The notes: generated by a model from the sequence alone, not told the origin. Shown: positions 23,193 through 35,181, numbered from the stretch's first letter. The stretch is DNA of 64,000 bases from Beta vulgaris subsp. vulgaris (GCF_026745355.1 NC_079209.1:25454073-25518072), one strand, 5' to 3'. Numbers and translations are program-made.

Positions 23193-24469
23193 CCTAGAAG
23201 GTGTGTGGCCTGAACTTTGACGACATAGTTCTTTGCAAATGTTTAATCATTTTTTTGTTATTTACCATTGATATTGATCTATCTTGATTCTTTTTTGTAG
23301 GTGTCGGCAGCTTGGATCTCGAGGAGCTTGGTTTGGACAAGAACTTGAAACCTAAATCGAAATCTCCAGAAGATCCAAATCTTTGACTATGACACCATTC
23401 ACGACCTCACTGGAGGTCCACAAGGTACTGACCGCAATGCCGGTCGCGGTGGTTGTACAACAGGACGGATTGCTTGCCGCGCTGCGGCGGACGCCCGGCT
23501 ACGCTCCTGGCCGGGGGAGATTAGACTCCCTCCCAATCTATTGTCCAAGTCCCGGTCAACAGGGGCGATCGCAGCTCCAACCGTAGGCGTCCTCGGGAGT
23601 TTGAGGCTGAAAGCCCCCATAAAGGTCAAACTGTGGAAGTTACTTCTACAAAAGTGCCTACTACTAGCGCTGAAGATCCGGTTAACTCTCCCGTCCGGAT
23701 GTCCACTTCTGTCATCCCTCGGACATCCCCTCATGATGCGGCTATAAGTAGTGTTGGGACGACACTGGGTCCGGCTCCTCCATGCGCCAGAGGATCTATG
23801 AGATCCTCAGTGCTCCGAGTTTTCTCTCGGATCTGGGTCCGAGAATTTATTCTCGAGTCCAAGAATGGATTGAGACTAAGGAGTTACCTTTGTGTGCCGC
23901 TTTCAAGGCCGCCCTCTCTCCCCCCCCCAACTACTCCCGGTCAATTGTAACTGCCAAATTAGGATGTGAGGGAAGATGAGTCCCTTTATGCAGACATTCC
24001 TGCAAACGGTCGCACTTTAGGATACCGGCTTCTCAAGGGGCTCCAACTGCCTATAGACTTTCCGGCTAACAAGCTGGTGGCTCCCGCACCTCAACTGACC
24101 CATGACTTGGCAGTGGTAAGTAACTTCTTCTTTTTTTTCCCTCTCATTCTCTCTTTTGCAGACCAATAACTCTGTTGTGGAGCCGATAGTGCCGTATGTT
24201 GAGTACCAGCACTGAGCCAGTTGCAAAATATCTCAAGGTTGCGTGCGACGCTGCTGTTTCTCAGGCCAACCAGCTACAAACAGATTTACAAGCTGAGAAG
24301 GCAGCCAAGTCCGAGGCTGACAAGGAGTTGTGGACTTGCATTTGAAAGCTAAACAGCAGGAGGAGGCCGAGAAGAAGAGAGAGGAGTTATGTTGGAGCTT
24401 GCACTGAAGGCTGCCAAAGAGGAGACGACGATGGCCGTTCTTCTTAGCACTTAGTCGCCAACAGCTAAC
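23193..24469 (+). pseudogene. Downstream coding remnants of the Gypsy gag region
   Basis: Several short frames rich in S/T/P (23541-23950) and helix-forming, lysine/glutamate-rich pieces (24240-24440, for example AEKAAKSEADKEL-like codons) follow the PF04195-like domain. They are interrupted by stops and by two intron-like intervals. A coiled-coil C-terminus is usual in this protein class. I do not recognise a discrete catalytic domain. Confidence 0.45.
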
Positions 24470-24765
24470 CGCTGGTGGAATCCACCAATTGATCTATCCT
24501 TGGCAAGGGGTAACAGTCCTTTGGGCATGCCCTGTTCAGGTTTTTAAAGTCAAAGCACATTCACCACTGGACGTTGGCCTTCTTACCATCACCACATTTG
24601 CCAACCATTATGGGTAGTCACATGGCTCAATGAAATCAGCCGCTAGCAACTTATCCACTTCTTCCTTAATTGCTCTATTCTTCTCGGCCGAGAAAGCCCT
24701 CTTCTTTTGCTTTACAGGGCAGACTCCACTATCGACATCTAGACGGCGGACCATCACGGTCGGCC
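24470..24765 (-). pseudogene. Gypsy RT fragment, opposite strand
   Basis: Aligns with 16905-17190 (for example cttatccacttcttccttaa against cttatccacctcttctttga, and the ctcttcttttgctttac block). On the minus strand it encodes the same RT stretch, more decayed. Its direction opposes the surrounding gag-like frames. Confidence 0.8.
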
Positions 24766-24782
24766 AATGTACCTGCACAATT

Positions 24783-25068
24783 TAGAGAGAGAGAGTTTAG
24801 AGAGAGAAAGATAAGCTATATTTAGTATGAGACAGAATGTACCTGCAGAAATAGTACTGTTTGGCTATTTATAGATGTAATATTCATCTGACATGATAGG
24901 TAATCATTTGACACGTGTATGGATGTAATGGATCTGTCAAACAAAATTTCTTTTATTTTGTCCTCTTCAGTGGTCGTGACGGTAGTCCTGTTCTCATGTT
25001 GAGGAGCATCAAATTTCCTTCTCATGAGTCCGCGTCCTAGACATGTGATGTCGGTCATGATCTGTTAG
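24783..25068 (+). repeat. Partial right LTR of the degraded Gypsy element
   Basis: Matches 20820-21080 with many substitutions. Its outer part is missing and the duplicated ORF3 flank starts at 25071. Confidence 0.75.
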
Positions 25069-25070
25069 AG

Positions 25071-25221
25071 GGAAATTTAATGGGACTATGCGTGTCAAGA
25101 TATTGCACAATCAAGTCTAACATACCAACTTAGGCTCTTTTAACATACGAAGGATGAGAGATTTCTTAATTAAATGAAACAGGAGTTTATGGTAAGGAAA
25201 AATAATAATTTATGATCAATA
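25071..25221. repeat. Right copy of the 155-bp direct duplication
   Basis: Partner of 20511-20666. Beyond 25221 the Copia ORF3 sequence continues without the insertion. Confidence 0.85.
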
Positions 25222-26100
25222 ATAATGGAACATTTCTTGCCACCAAACCTCACATTAAGATAAACTTGGGAAATATCTATAAAAGGATAAACACCCCACT
25301 GTTTCTCGAAATAAATGTATGTTTCCTTCACAAGAACATGAAATTGTTTCCCCAATTTTTCTACATTATATTAAAGGACCTTCCCCTTACTTTAGCACGA
25401 AAATAGCCATCCCTAACCAATTGGAAAGAACAACAACATCCATCCATTGCTTTATGAACAAGAGAATTTCCATATGATTTATCAAACAAATGTTTCCAAT
25501 ATTGAAAAATTTAGAATATCCAATATTAGGCTAAAATTCACTTTCTTACACTAATCCATATTAATAGACAAGCCAAGAACATACCTAATATTTTTATATT
25601 TCTTTTTACTCGAACTTGCTTGGGAAATCTTAGATTTATTGGTTGTTCCCTTCGTGGGAACCGCTTCTTCTCCCTCAGTCGTTGCCTGCATCCCTTCTTC
25701 AGTGTTTGTCTCATCACCCTCTCCAATTTGTTTCCTTTTTCTTTGGGAACAAGTTGGTGGCATCTCAGTCTGAAATGGTGAAATATCCATTGGAAATTTC
25801 AATGGAGATTCAGTTGTGGGTTTCCAAGAAGAGCATTTTTCCATTTTTGGAGTAATTGAATATTTTGGTTTTAGAACAAGGTGAATTGAAACTTTTTTTG
25901 GCCATTAGAGTGAATTTGATCTCGATTTTACAGAGATTGAACCGATTTTCAAAGAATTTGAAGTGTTTGAAGAGAGAGAAAAGATCAAATGAGAAGAGAA
26001 GTATAAGAAATTAAGAACAATGTATTTGGAACATGAAAGGTTGAAGGGAAGCTTGTGATTTTAATTTCAGACACCTAAAATAGATTAGAGATAGAATTTT
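25222..26100 (-). pseudogene. Sirevirus ORF3 relic of the second Copia, N-terminal part
   Basis: Minus-strand frame 25844-25551 has a charged, low-complexity region (SQRKRKQIGEGDETNTEEG, KGTTNKSKISQASSSKKK) then KNIRYVLGLSINMD. This parallels the basic N-terminus and the FLVGFCIDVAW block of the first ORF3. Further frames at 25355-25170 are weaker. The CACTA element at 26176 lies just upstream. Confidence 0.55.
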
Positions 26101-26175
26101 AAAAAAATCTAAAGCTAACTAACTTGCATGATTTAAGGAAGCATAATCTATATCTTAGGAAAATATTATGATTTT

Positions 26176-27612
26176 CACTAAGAGAATAAATGCTACTTGC
26201 TGCGGTTAAAAAGTGCCCTATTGCTGCATTTTGGGGCGCGCAGCAATTAAGGGCGCAGCAATAGGTATTAATAATATTGCTGCGGTTTTAAACCGCAGCA
26301 ATATATACCAATATTGCTGCGGTTTTTTAGGCCAAACCGCAGAAATATACTTATTTTATATCTGATTTAGAAAGCATATTGCTGCGGTTTTTCTAGTAAA
26401 ACCGCAGCAATAGGGTCTGTACAGGTAAAAAAATTTTTTTTTTTTTTTTTTTTGCATTTTAAAAACAAATTTTGATAGTTATAATAAACTTGTAATATAA
26501 ACATTTTTAAATCCAAAGAGACTATTGCAATACAATAACAATACAAAAGAAACTCACCCAAACTGTCATATATTCAATAAAAATAATAAATTACAAATCC
26601 TAATTACAAAATATATAAAAAAAAAATACAGACTAATAATGAAAAGTTTTAAAAAAACGAAAAAGAAGCAGAGATGACGAAAAAAAAAAAATACAGACCT
26701 TGATGCAAAAAAACGAAAAAGAAGGAGAAATAGAGTATGAACGCAGTACACTATGATGGAAAAATGAATACAAAAATATACAATGAAACAGAGGTACAGA
26801 ATTAACAAAAAAAATTAAAAACTAAATAAAAAGGAAAACATCATTAGATCTTGAAACAACTCGCCGGTAGAGACGAACGGAACGCATTCGGCGCTACCAT
26901 TGATGGCGATGAACTGACCACGTTGATGGAGCACGTTCGAACGCCGGAGATGAATGCGAACGAATGCAAAAAACGTTGATGGATCCAGATGCGGCGGACC
27001 TTTCAAGCTGCTTCCTCTCTAACAGTCGACGATGATGGGAAGGGGGTGAGAAAAATTCGTCGGAGGCTTCAACGTCGGCCGACGACTTGCGGTCGAGGAA
27101 GAGAGAACGTGTGATGACGACTGACTCGCGACGACTTGCGTTCGAAGGAAGGCGAAGGTTGACAGTAGGGAGGCGAAGAGAGGTTGAGAGTGATGAGAGA
27201 GAAGTGCGTGTGAGGCTGAGAGAGAGATGAGAGGCTGAGAGAGAGAAGAGATGGTTGAGAGAGAGGGAAAAAACCCTAAGTGCTGCTTTTATAATTTCAC
27301 AGGCCCCGTCTTTTTTTTTTGTGATAGCAAATATTGCTGCGGTTGCCACAAGGACCGCAGCAATATATTAAAAAAATATTTTTTTAATATATTGCTGCGG
27401 TCCTACGTGGAAACCGCAGCAATATTTGCTGTTCAAGGCCTCCACATTATTTTTAAAAAGTGTCAGTTAGACAATATTGATGCGGTTTTGGGCGGAAACT
27501 GCAGCAATATTGTCAATTTCTATTTTTTCTTTTTTTTTTGTGTGTTATATCGCTGTGTATAGGTCAAACCGCAGCAATATCACCGCAGCAAATAGCATTT
27601 ATTCTACTAGTG
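26176..27612. mobile_element. Non-autonomous CACTA element, family A copy 2 (inverted)
   Basis: Starts CACTAAGAGAATAAATGCTA and ends TAGCATTTATTCTACTAGTG, with ttt on both sides (26173-26175, 27613-27615) as 3-bp duplication. The TTGCTGCGGTTTT subterminal hairpins are the same as in 387-1815. The internal poly-T followed by gcatttt (26429-26460) is the inverse of the poly-A block of copy 1, so the two copies lie in opposite orientation. A GC-rich, CT/GA-rich segment (26880-27290) again resembles a gene leader. No transposase. Confidence 0.87.
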
Positions 27613-27619
27613 TTTTTTA

Positions 27620-28885
27620 CTAGAATAATACAAACTTTTACCCATTCATTCGCAATAATACAAACTTTTGATTATTTTTAAATAATACACACTTTTGTCC
27701 GAAATTTAACCTGTAAAACAAGTAAAAAAAAATTTAAAAACTTGAAAATCTCTCTTTCCTCCTTCCCCTACAAACTGAAACCCCACTACCCCTCCCCCGA
27801 CGGACGAAACCAATAGTCCACCCTCCACTCCCACCCTCGAAAACCTAGCCACCTAGCAACCCCACCGCACTCCTTCACCCCGAAACTCAACTATATTGCT
27901 CCATTCTCTTCTCCCCCATCAAAATTCTCAATTTTCACCTTGCAATGGCAGCTAATCTCGAGTTCTCGACCTACCAATCCCACAAGAAGAACACGACCTT
28001 CCAAATTCCAAAACAGCACTCCTATCCTTCAACCTAGATCCACTCTCCATCCAAAAACCCACTTTTAAAACCAAGAACACGATCTTTTTCTCTCTCCTCT
28101 TCACCGCCCTCATTGCCGACGTCTCCTTCGTCATCCACTCCTTCTCCTCCGCCATTAAACCCAGACCCAAACCCCCCCCACCCGATTGTGCTTTTAATTA
28201 CATCTGACGGGTTTCGAATCGGGTACCAATTCAAAGCTCTGACACCTAACATTCATCGTTTTATCAATAATTGTAATGGAGTTAAAATGGGTTTAATCTT
28301 TGTTTTCCCAACCTTAAATTTTCCTAATCGTTATTCTATTGCAACGAAATTGCAATTGGGGAAAGCAACCAATGGCTTACAAGAGAGGTGAAATGAAACG
28401 AGAAAGAATAAAATGAAGGTTTTAAAGAGAGTGAAGAAGCCGTCATTGTTGAAGGTCATAGATCGGAGTGGTTGTGGTTGTTGTCTTGAAAAAATAGAGA
28501 GAGAAAAGAATGAGATATAGAGAGAAAAACAATGGTTGTCGTTATTTTTGGGGTGGGGGAAAGGAGGGGAGGGGGGTCTTTCAGCGGGCAGGGTGGGGGT
28601 GGGGAAAGGCAGGGCAGGGGCCATAGTGGAGAAGGGGGAAAGAGATCAATGGAGGGGAAGGAAGAAAAAATGAAAGTCTTTTATGTTTTTTAATTTTTTT
28701 TCAAAACAACCAATGAAATAACAATACGTGACTTGATTAGTGTCACTTCAGCTAGTGACCTCCTATAACAAGTTAAGAACCGGTCATGCCCTACTGGAGA
28801 AAGTTCGGACACAAGTTTGTATTATAAAAATAATCAAAAGTTTGTATTATTGCGAGATAACGGACAAAAGTTTGTATTATTCTAG
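27620..28885. mobile_element. TIR element with about 65-bp inverted ends
   Basis: The left end starts ctagaataatacaaactttt and its inverse closes the element at 28885; the match extends about 65 bp and includes the repeated core aataatacaaactttt. The 3-bp TTA on each side (27617-27619, 28886-28888) would suit PIF/Harbinger, but the terminal bases are not diagnostic and a Mutator-like origin is possible. The inner part has C-rich and G-rich blocks without a recognisable protein. It abuts the CACTA element at 27612. Confidence 0.65.
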
Positions 28886-29457
28886 TTAAAAATCCAATAT
28901 GTTATGATAATTTTGGATTTTTTTGATATTTTTCAGAAAAACTAAAAATATGAGGGGAACTACTAGAAAAATAATGAACGGAACAAAGAAAATGCTACTT
29001 TAGGAACTTTGCCAATCTTTTAACTCTTTATCTTTCTTCTACCACATATTAGTGAAATAAACAATAACGGGAATATTAATGGACGTCCATGAGTTGTCTT
29101 CAAAAATTTCAACTTATACATATGCTTCAACAACAAGAAACACTCTATTCGTATAGAAACAATGTTAAAAATTAAAACCATACAGGAGAAAGCTTATAGT
29201 AGTTTACTTCAAATTCATTAAGCTTAGTTCCAACCTTAGTTTTTCAAACCTTTCTCTACATAAGGGCTTAGTTAGTATATAGGCTACGTAATTCTCAATT
29301 TCACATAATTCTAATTTTATTGAGTATTTCTCAACATCATTTAGAAAGTGATGTCTTATATGAATATGTTTGACTATAGAATGATGAACTGTATCTTTTG
29401 AAATACTTACGCACTATCATTATCATACTAGATGTGAACATAAATAAAGTAATTTTC
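28886..29457 (-). pseudogene. RNase H end of the second Copia element
   Basis: 29230-29440 matches the minus-strand RNase H C-terminus of the first Copia (6720-6960) at DNA level: cagaccttagttagtatatagg-like and gaatatgtttgactatagaatgatgaact-like segments correspond in order. It is heavily decayed, with no long frame. 28886-29200 shows nothing clear. At 29458 a Gypsy LTR begins. Confidence 0.65.
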
Positions 29458-31884
29458 TGTAACATCATGACAATTCTCTAGTTTCCAAAATACATTATCA
29501 TTATAAAACTTTGAGAATTATGAAAGTATTATCGCTCGTGTGATAACGTATCGACTTATTCAGAATTTTGCAGCGGAAATAATAATAAATGAACTTTAGA
29601 AATAAAACTTAGTCAGCCAAAAAGTCAAATCTAAAAGTAAAAGTCAACCTCAAAAATAAAAGTCAACCACAATAGTCAAAGTCAACTATGAAAAAGTGTG
29701 AAGTCAAATAAAATGTAAAGTCAACACAATTCTCCATTTCTGAACTCATAATACATCATCTCTAAATGGTAATGAACGATGCACTATTGCTCCCGACATA
29801 CTGCTCACCAAATGGGTAATCACATGATTAATAAGGCATACCCATGATCAACACATACAAACAAAGCACATAATCAGCAAATCAGAGATAAATAATAATG
29901 TAACAACATCACATACTACTTTTACTGAATTGAAGTCCATAACGAATAGATTAATAAATTTAGATGGAATAGTTAATGGAACGAGTTGTCTAAACCAAAA
30001 CCAATCTTCAATCTTGAAGACGAATTACGGGCGCGACTCTATTCTCCCTTGACCTACAATATCGAGGAACCTTTAAAATAAAAATAGGAAACGATGATCA
30101 ACTTGTTCCCAAGAATGCCATGGGCTACCACCATGTACTCCAACTCATACTTATCCAACACTTCAAATGTGCGCAAGTCTAAAGCCATTGATATCCACAT
30201 TTCACTTTACATAATTAATAGTTTATTCAAAAATAATATAATCATCAATTAATCATAAACTTCCATTAGTATCTTAGGATGAGATAAGGTTGATCATCAA
30301 CTTAATATCACACGACTAACTTAAAATTCAAATCCATTACCTTCTTTTATTTGTTGAACCAAGTCAACAACCAACCAACCTAGCATACGTATAATAATCA
30401 GCTTACCAAATAAGGTCATCGGTCCTCATAAAGTAATTAAATAATCCAAAGAGAACAACATGATTCAATCATGATCTATAACCAACATGAATATTGATCC
30501 CTCATGTGAATTAAGTAGATAAAGTTTCCAAATTCCATATGCTTGCATCAATATTCCATACAAGCATAATATCAACATTATAAGCAACATGCTTCACACA
30601 ACGGCATAAAACATGCAAATCCAATTGAATATAAATCACATAAGAACTTAAATAGTTTCCTATACATGATAATACATAATTCTCAGCCTTAGGACATGAT
30701 ACTAATCAAATCACCACATAGGTACGTACATATCTTGTGTAGAAAAATCGACAGGCCACTTTCACAACCTTAAAAGTCGCCTAAAGAAAATTCTCCACCT
30801 AAAATAACCAATATAATCCACAAATCAATACTCTATAAATTACCAGCAATGGTAAAATACTTTTAACACTCTTTAAAAGTGTTTAAAAACCTTTTTCATC
30901 ATTAAAAATTAATTATTAAAGCCTCCTAGTATAGTACTACTATATAAGTTGTGAAAAACCCTTAAGACTCATACTTTAATCATAAGATTTCCATTATAAG
31001 CATCTTTACAAAATTGCCAGCAACTTACAAAATAATAAAATCCTTCTTAAACTTAATTAGAATCATAAGAATACTAACAATTTCATAAACTATAATATAC
31101 TATTATGATTTTTCAACTTATAAAACTTTAAAAATTCATGCTTTGATACTTAAAATCTCAATTCAAACATAATAAATAAATCTGAAAATCAATTACTTCA
31201 TTATATAAATTACATAATCTTAGATTTATATTTAAATCATCAAAGTATAACTTAAACATAAACATATTAAAACAATTCTTAAAATTATAAACTTTGCATT
31301 GAAAATAACTTGAGTAGGAAGAAATAACAAAAGCAAAGGAGAGGAGGAAAGGGACGTCGGCAGGATTAGGCGGTGGCTGCCAGTTGGCTAGGCGGCGGTC
31401 CTGGCTGCCGGTGGTCGGCTGTGATCCACGAAGCTAAGGGAAGAGAAGAAAAGATAAGAAAGAAATAAAAAGAAAAGAGAGAGAAAAGAATAGGGGAGGC
31501 CGAATATGGGGGAAAGAAGACGAGAGAGAAAAATAAGTGTGTCGGAAAATTTTGGGTTTTGAGGGTTTATATAGGTTATCCCTTTTGGGTTTAGAAAAAG
31601 GTATTTGGGCTAAAATAGTATTTAATGGTTGATGATTTGAGTGGTTGGATTCCTCTAACCCAATTTAAAATCCTTTTTACCAACCCAAAAAGTGTTTCAA
31701 GCTATTCAAATATATTTCAAAGTATGACTAAATGAAATATTTGACTTCTTTAAATCATTAAAATAATTCTTTTGACCTTCAAATTGTCAACCTTTCAAGA
31801 AATAAATCATTTAAATACCAAAATATATATAAATATACATTAAAATAAATTAAAATTCAATAATTTACGGGAGATTACGGTCTA
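29458..31884 (-). repeat. 3' LTR of the chromodomain Gypsy element
   Basis: 2427 bp from TGTAACATC to the purine tract boundary near 31885 (minus strand AGAGGGG). It matches 39994-41040 over its first kilobase (shared agtattatcgc and cagaattttgcagcggaaat). A GC-richer stretch at 31340-31420 may be the promoter/leader region. Confidence 0.8.
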
Positions 31885-32170
31885 CCCCTCTTAAAAGAAG
31901 TTTTGTCCCGAAACTTGGTACGAATTTCAAACTTTTTGAAAAGGTATTTTTTACTCAACTTTCATTTGAGAAAATATTTGTGTCACACATGTGTACACTT
32001 TTACCAACTTTAAAACCACTTGTGTTACTCGTGAACACATTTTTCATCTGGATAATTTATTTATTTTGCACCAACATGTGCACATTATCAAAAAAAGCAT
32101 AAAAATGCATAGAGTTTAAAGTCCATAAAATAAGGTAAAAACCGCAAAATTCTATCGCATTCTACCACCC

Positions 32171-32815
32171 TTAAAGAAAATAAGTTACGCCCTCGTAACT
32201 CACCTCAAGGAAGAACTTAGGATACTTCTTCTTCATTTCGTCTTTGCCTTCCCACGTTGCCTCTTCAGACTCATGGTTAGACCAAAGCACTTTCACGACA
32301 TTCACATTCTTATTGTGTGTACTACGCACCTTTTTATCCAAAATTCTCACAGGCCTTTCCTCATATGTGAAGCTCCTGTCAATTTGGATTCTTTTACGCT
32401 CCAAAACATGACTCTTATCAGGAATATATCTCTTGAGTTGGCAAATATGAAACACATCGTGCATTTTCTCGAATTCCATTAGCAAAGCCAACTTATAAGC
32501 TACCTTCCCAATTCTTTGCAAAATTTCATATGAGGCAACATATTTAGCACATAATTTGCCCTTTTTCCCAAATCTCATCATTCCTTTAGTTGGTGACACT
32601 TTCAAAAACACTTTATCACCCACTGCTTCTCTTCGCTTTAAATCAACATAACTCTTCTGTCTATCCTGAGCAGCTTGAATTCTATTCTGAATCAGTAAGA
32701 CATTCTTAACAGTCTCCTCCATAAATTTTGTCACCAATACTACATTTTCACTGAAATCATTCCAGCAAATTGGACTTCTACACTTCCTTCCATACAATGC
32801 CTCAAAAGGAGCCAT
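32171..32815 (-). pseudogene. Gypsy integrase C-terminal part with chromodomain
   Basis: Continuous minus-strand frame beginning MAPFEALYGRKCRSPICW (the conserved GPY-module approach), then KSYVDLKRREAVGDKVFLKV, PTKGMMRFGKKGKL, KVAYKLALL, DVFHICQLKRYI. It ends in a chromodomain-like segment: VRILDKKVRSTHNKNVNVVK, VLWSNHESEEATWE, KYPKFF. Chromodomains steer integration into heterochromatin in this lineage. The frame is intact for 214 codons but lacks the D,D-35-E core, which should precede it. Confidence 0.88.
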
Positions 32816-32885
32816 TTAAGGATTGTTATATTACCTCTAAGGATTGAACCTTTCCCGTTGGTATCTTATGATCGATCTTTACTTT

Positions 32886-33083
32886 CTAACAGGATAGACA
32901 CTTGGACATGAATTGAGCAACCTCACGCTTCATATTTGGCCACCAATAGCTCTCCTTAAGATCCTCATATAACTTACCACCCTCATGGTGCATAGAATAT
33001 GGAGTATTATGCCCATCATCCATAAGTTGTCTCTTAAGCTCATCACATTTTTTTGGTACACACCACCTTCCCTTGAACCTCAA
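32886..33083 (-). pseudogene. Gypsy integrase zinc-binding (H2C2) domain
   Basis: Minus-strand frame with HNTPYSMHHEGGKLYEDLKE, YWWPNMKREVAQFMSKCLSC, the HHCC-type N-terminal domain of Ty3/gypsy integrases. Only about 70 bp separate it from the integrase tail at 32815, so roughly 150 residues of catalytic core are missing. Confidence 0.88.
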
Positions 33084-33244
33084 ACTTCCATCATCATGAA
33101 TCTTAAAGTCGAATTACTTACCTTGCTTCATCTTCTCCTTAGTCTTATCTAGGTGCTCATCTCCAACTTGATCCTCTTTGATCTTGTCAAAAACTGACAA
33201 CCCCAATGACAAAGCACTCAATCTTTCCTCTATCTCCTTAGGAT

Positions 33245-34788
33245 TTAAGATTTCGAGGTTATGCCTTTACATACTCGACACAATTCCTCATGAACTACCA
33301 AGGCATTCATGTTATGGCTTGACTTCCTACTCAAAGAATCGGCAACTACATTTTTCTTCCTTTCATGATACCGGATGTCTAGGTCATAATCCTTTATCAA
33401 CTCTAACCATATCCTTTGTCTCATATTGAGGTCTTTTTGAGTGAAAATGTACTTCAAGCTCTTATGATTGGTAAAGATCTTACAGGTTACCTCATAAAGG
33501 TAATGCCTACAAAATTTCAAGGCAAACACGATTGCAGCTAGCTCCAAATCATGAGTAGGGTAATTAGCCTCATACTTTTTCAATTGATGCAATGCATACG
33601 CGATCACCTTCCTATTCTGCTGCAGAACACATCCCAAACCATTCTTGGAAGCAACACTATACACTTCAAATACCTCATTTCTGTCATGTAGGGTCAAAAC
33701 GGGTGCAGGCGTTAAACGCTCCTTCAAAATCTGAAAAGCTTCCTCGCACTTCTCACTCCACTCGAATTTTGACTCTTTCTTCATCAAATCAGTCATTATT
33801 GGCCTTGCTATCTTCGAGAAATCTCCCACAAATCTCCTATAATAGCCAACTAAACAAAAAAAAACTCCTGATATCAAACACATTCTTTGGAGTAGGCCAC
33901 TCACTATCAGCTTGAATCTTAGTAGGATCTACAAAGACACCTTCTTTTGACACATAATCACCCAAAAATGCTACTTTCTCCAAACAAAACTCGCACTTAG
34001 AGAACTTAGCATACAATTGATTCTTCCTAAGCGTCTCTAATATAATTGTCAAGTGCTCATCATGCTCTTCTGCACTATTTGAATAAATCAAGATATCATC
34101 AATGAATACCATAACGAACTTATCTAAGAACTCATGGAATATAATATTCTTCTAAAAATATCGTTGGAGCATTAGTGAATCCAAACAGTATCACAGTAAA
34201 ATCATAATGACCATAATGGATCCTAAATGCAGTCTTAGGTATATCCTTATCAACTACCCTCAACTGGTGATACCCCGAACGCAAATTAATTTTCGAGAAC
34301 ATACTTGCTCCATTTAACTAGTCGAATAGGTCCTTTATCCTAGGTAAAGGATATGTGTTCTTAATGGTTACATTGTTCAACTCCCTATAATCGATGCGCG
34401 ATCTTATAATCCTGTCTTTCTTTTTCATAAACAACACAGGAGCTCCTCAAGGTGACGCACTAGTCCTAATATAACCCTTATTCAACAACTCTTGTAACGG
34501 CATCTTCAACTCACTCATCTCAGGAATTGCCATTCTATAAGGTGCCTTAGATCTAGGTGCGATTCCAGGAACTAAGTCTATGGTGAACTCTACAACTCTT
34601 GCGGGCGGCATACTTGAAATCTTACTTGGAAACACATCCATTAACTCATTGACAATTGAAACATCCGCGATTTTCAATCCAACCACTTTACTCACATCTT
34701 GCACAATACAGAAAAACAACTCACATCCCTTCTTCATTAACTTCTTTACTTGTATTCGAGAAATAACCCCGAAGTTCTTACTTCCCAA
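33245..34788 (-). pseudogene. Gypsy RT and RNase H
   Basis: RT starts near 34788: FTIDLVPGIAPRSKAPYRMA, LQELLNKGYIRTSASP, then a stop and frame shifts. Palm motifs are readable in fragments. The polymerase site occurs as FIDDILIYSNSAEEHDEHL (34112-34050), and [15 protein letters not shown] follows. RNase H (33904-33245) has [75 protein letters not shown] and VVADSLSRK. In FEVYSVAS the usual acidic residue of the first catalytic position (YSDAS-type) is V, another sign of decay. Confidence 0.9.
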
Positions 34789-34799
34789 AACGTCGATAT

Positions 34800-35181
34800 G
34801 AAGTCAACTTCCCCCAAAGGGCTTCTTAATAATACTTTCTAAGCTTCACGGTCTATTTTAGCCTTGTATAAACCTAACCAATTCATCCCGAGAATAACCT
34901 AATAAAATCAGAAGGAAATACACATTCTCTAATCTTCATACGCAAATCTTTAAATAACTTGGTATACCTTATACCCCCAGTAGTAGGTCTACTATAGGTA
35001 AATCAATCACTTCAAACTCTACCAACCCAGACTCTTAATGTCAGACGACGAAATGAATGAATAAGTCACCTAGAATCAAACAACACTTTAACGAGAATGC
35101 AGTTAAAAGAAAAAGTACCAGAATCAACGTAGGGAGATCGTTCATCTTCATTGCAACTCATCACAAATAGTTTACCGAAGA
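34800..35181 (-). pseudogene. Gypsy protease remnant
   Basis: Between the RT start and the nested LTR element the minus strand reads FVMSCNEDERS, then DSGTFSFNCILVKVLFDSR, resembling the protease N-terminus of chromoviruses. It is truncated and frame-broken. The other side of the nested element (37461 onward) carries gag sequence, as expected. Confidence 0.6.

Larger units (their letters stand above)
20667..25070 (+). mobile_element. Degraded Ty3/gypsy-type element, rearranged
   Basis: A plus-strand LTR (20667-21320) is followed by a PBS-like tttggcgtcaatccgtgg, then gag-region coding pieces (21.8-24.4 kb). A minus-strand RT fragment comes next (24470-24765), then a partial LTR copy (24783-25068). 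The LTR pieces share gtacctgcagaaatagtact and cctagacatgtgatgtcggt-like blocks. Coding direction changes inside the element, so this is a rearranged or chimeric insertion. It splits Copia ORF3 sequence and is flanked by an unusually long (155 bp) direct duplication. Confidence 0.72.

Noticed and set aside
26894..27349. 151-codon minus-strand frame with serine repeats
   Set aside because: Lies in the GA/CT-rich interior of a CACTA element and runs into its subterminal repeats.
33178..33429. Plus-strand frames over Gypsy pol
   Set aside because: Shadows of the minus-strand RT/RNase H genes.
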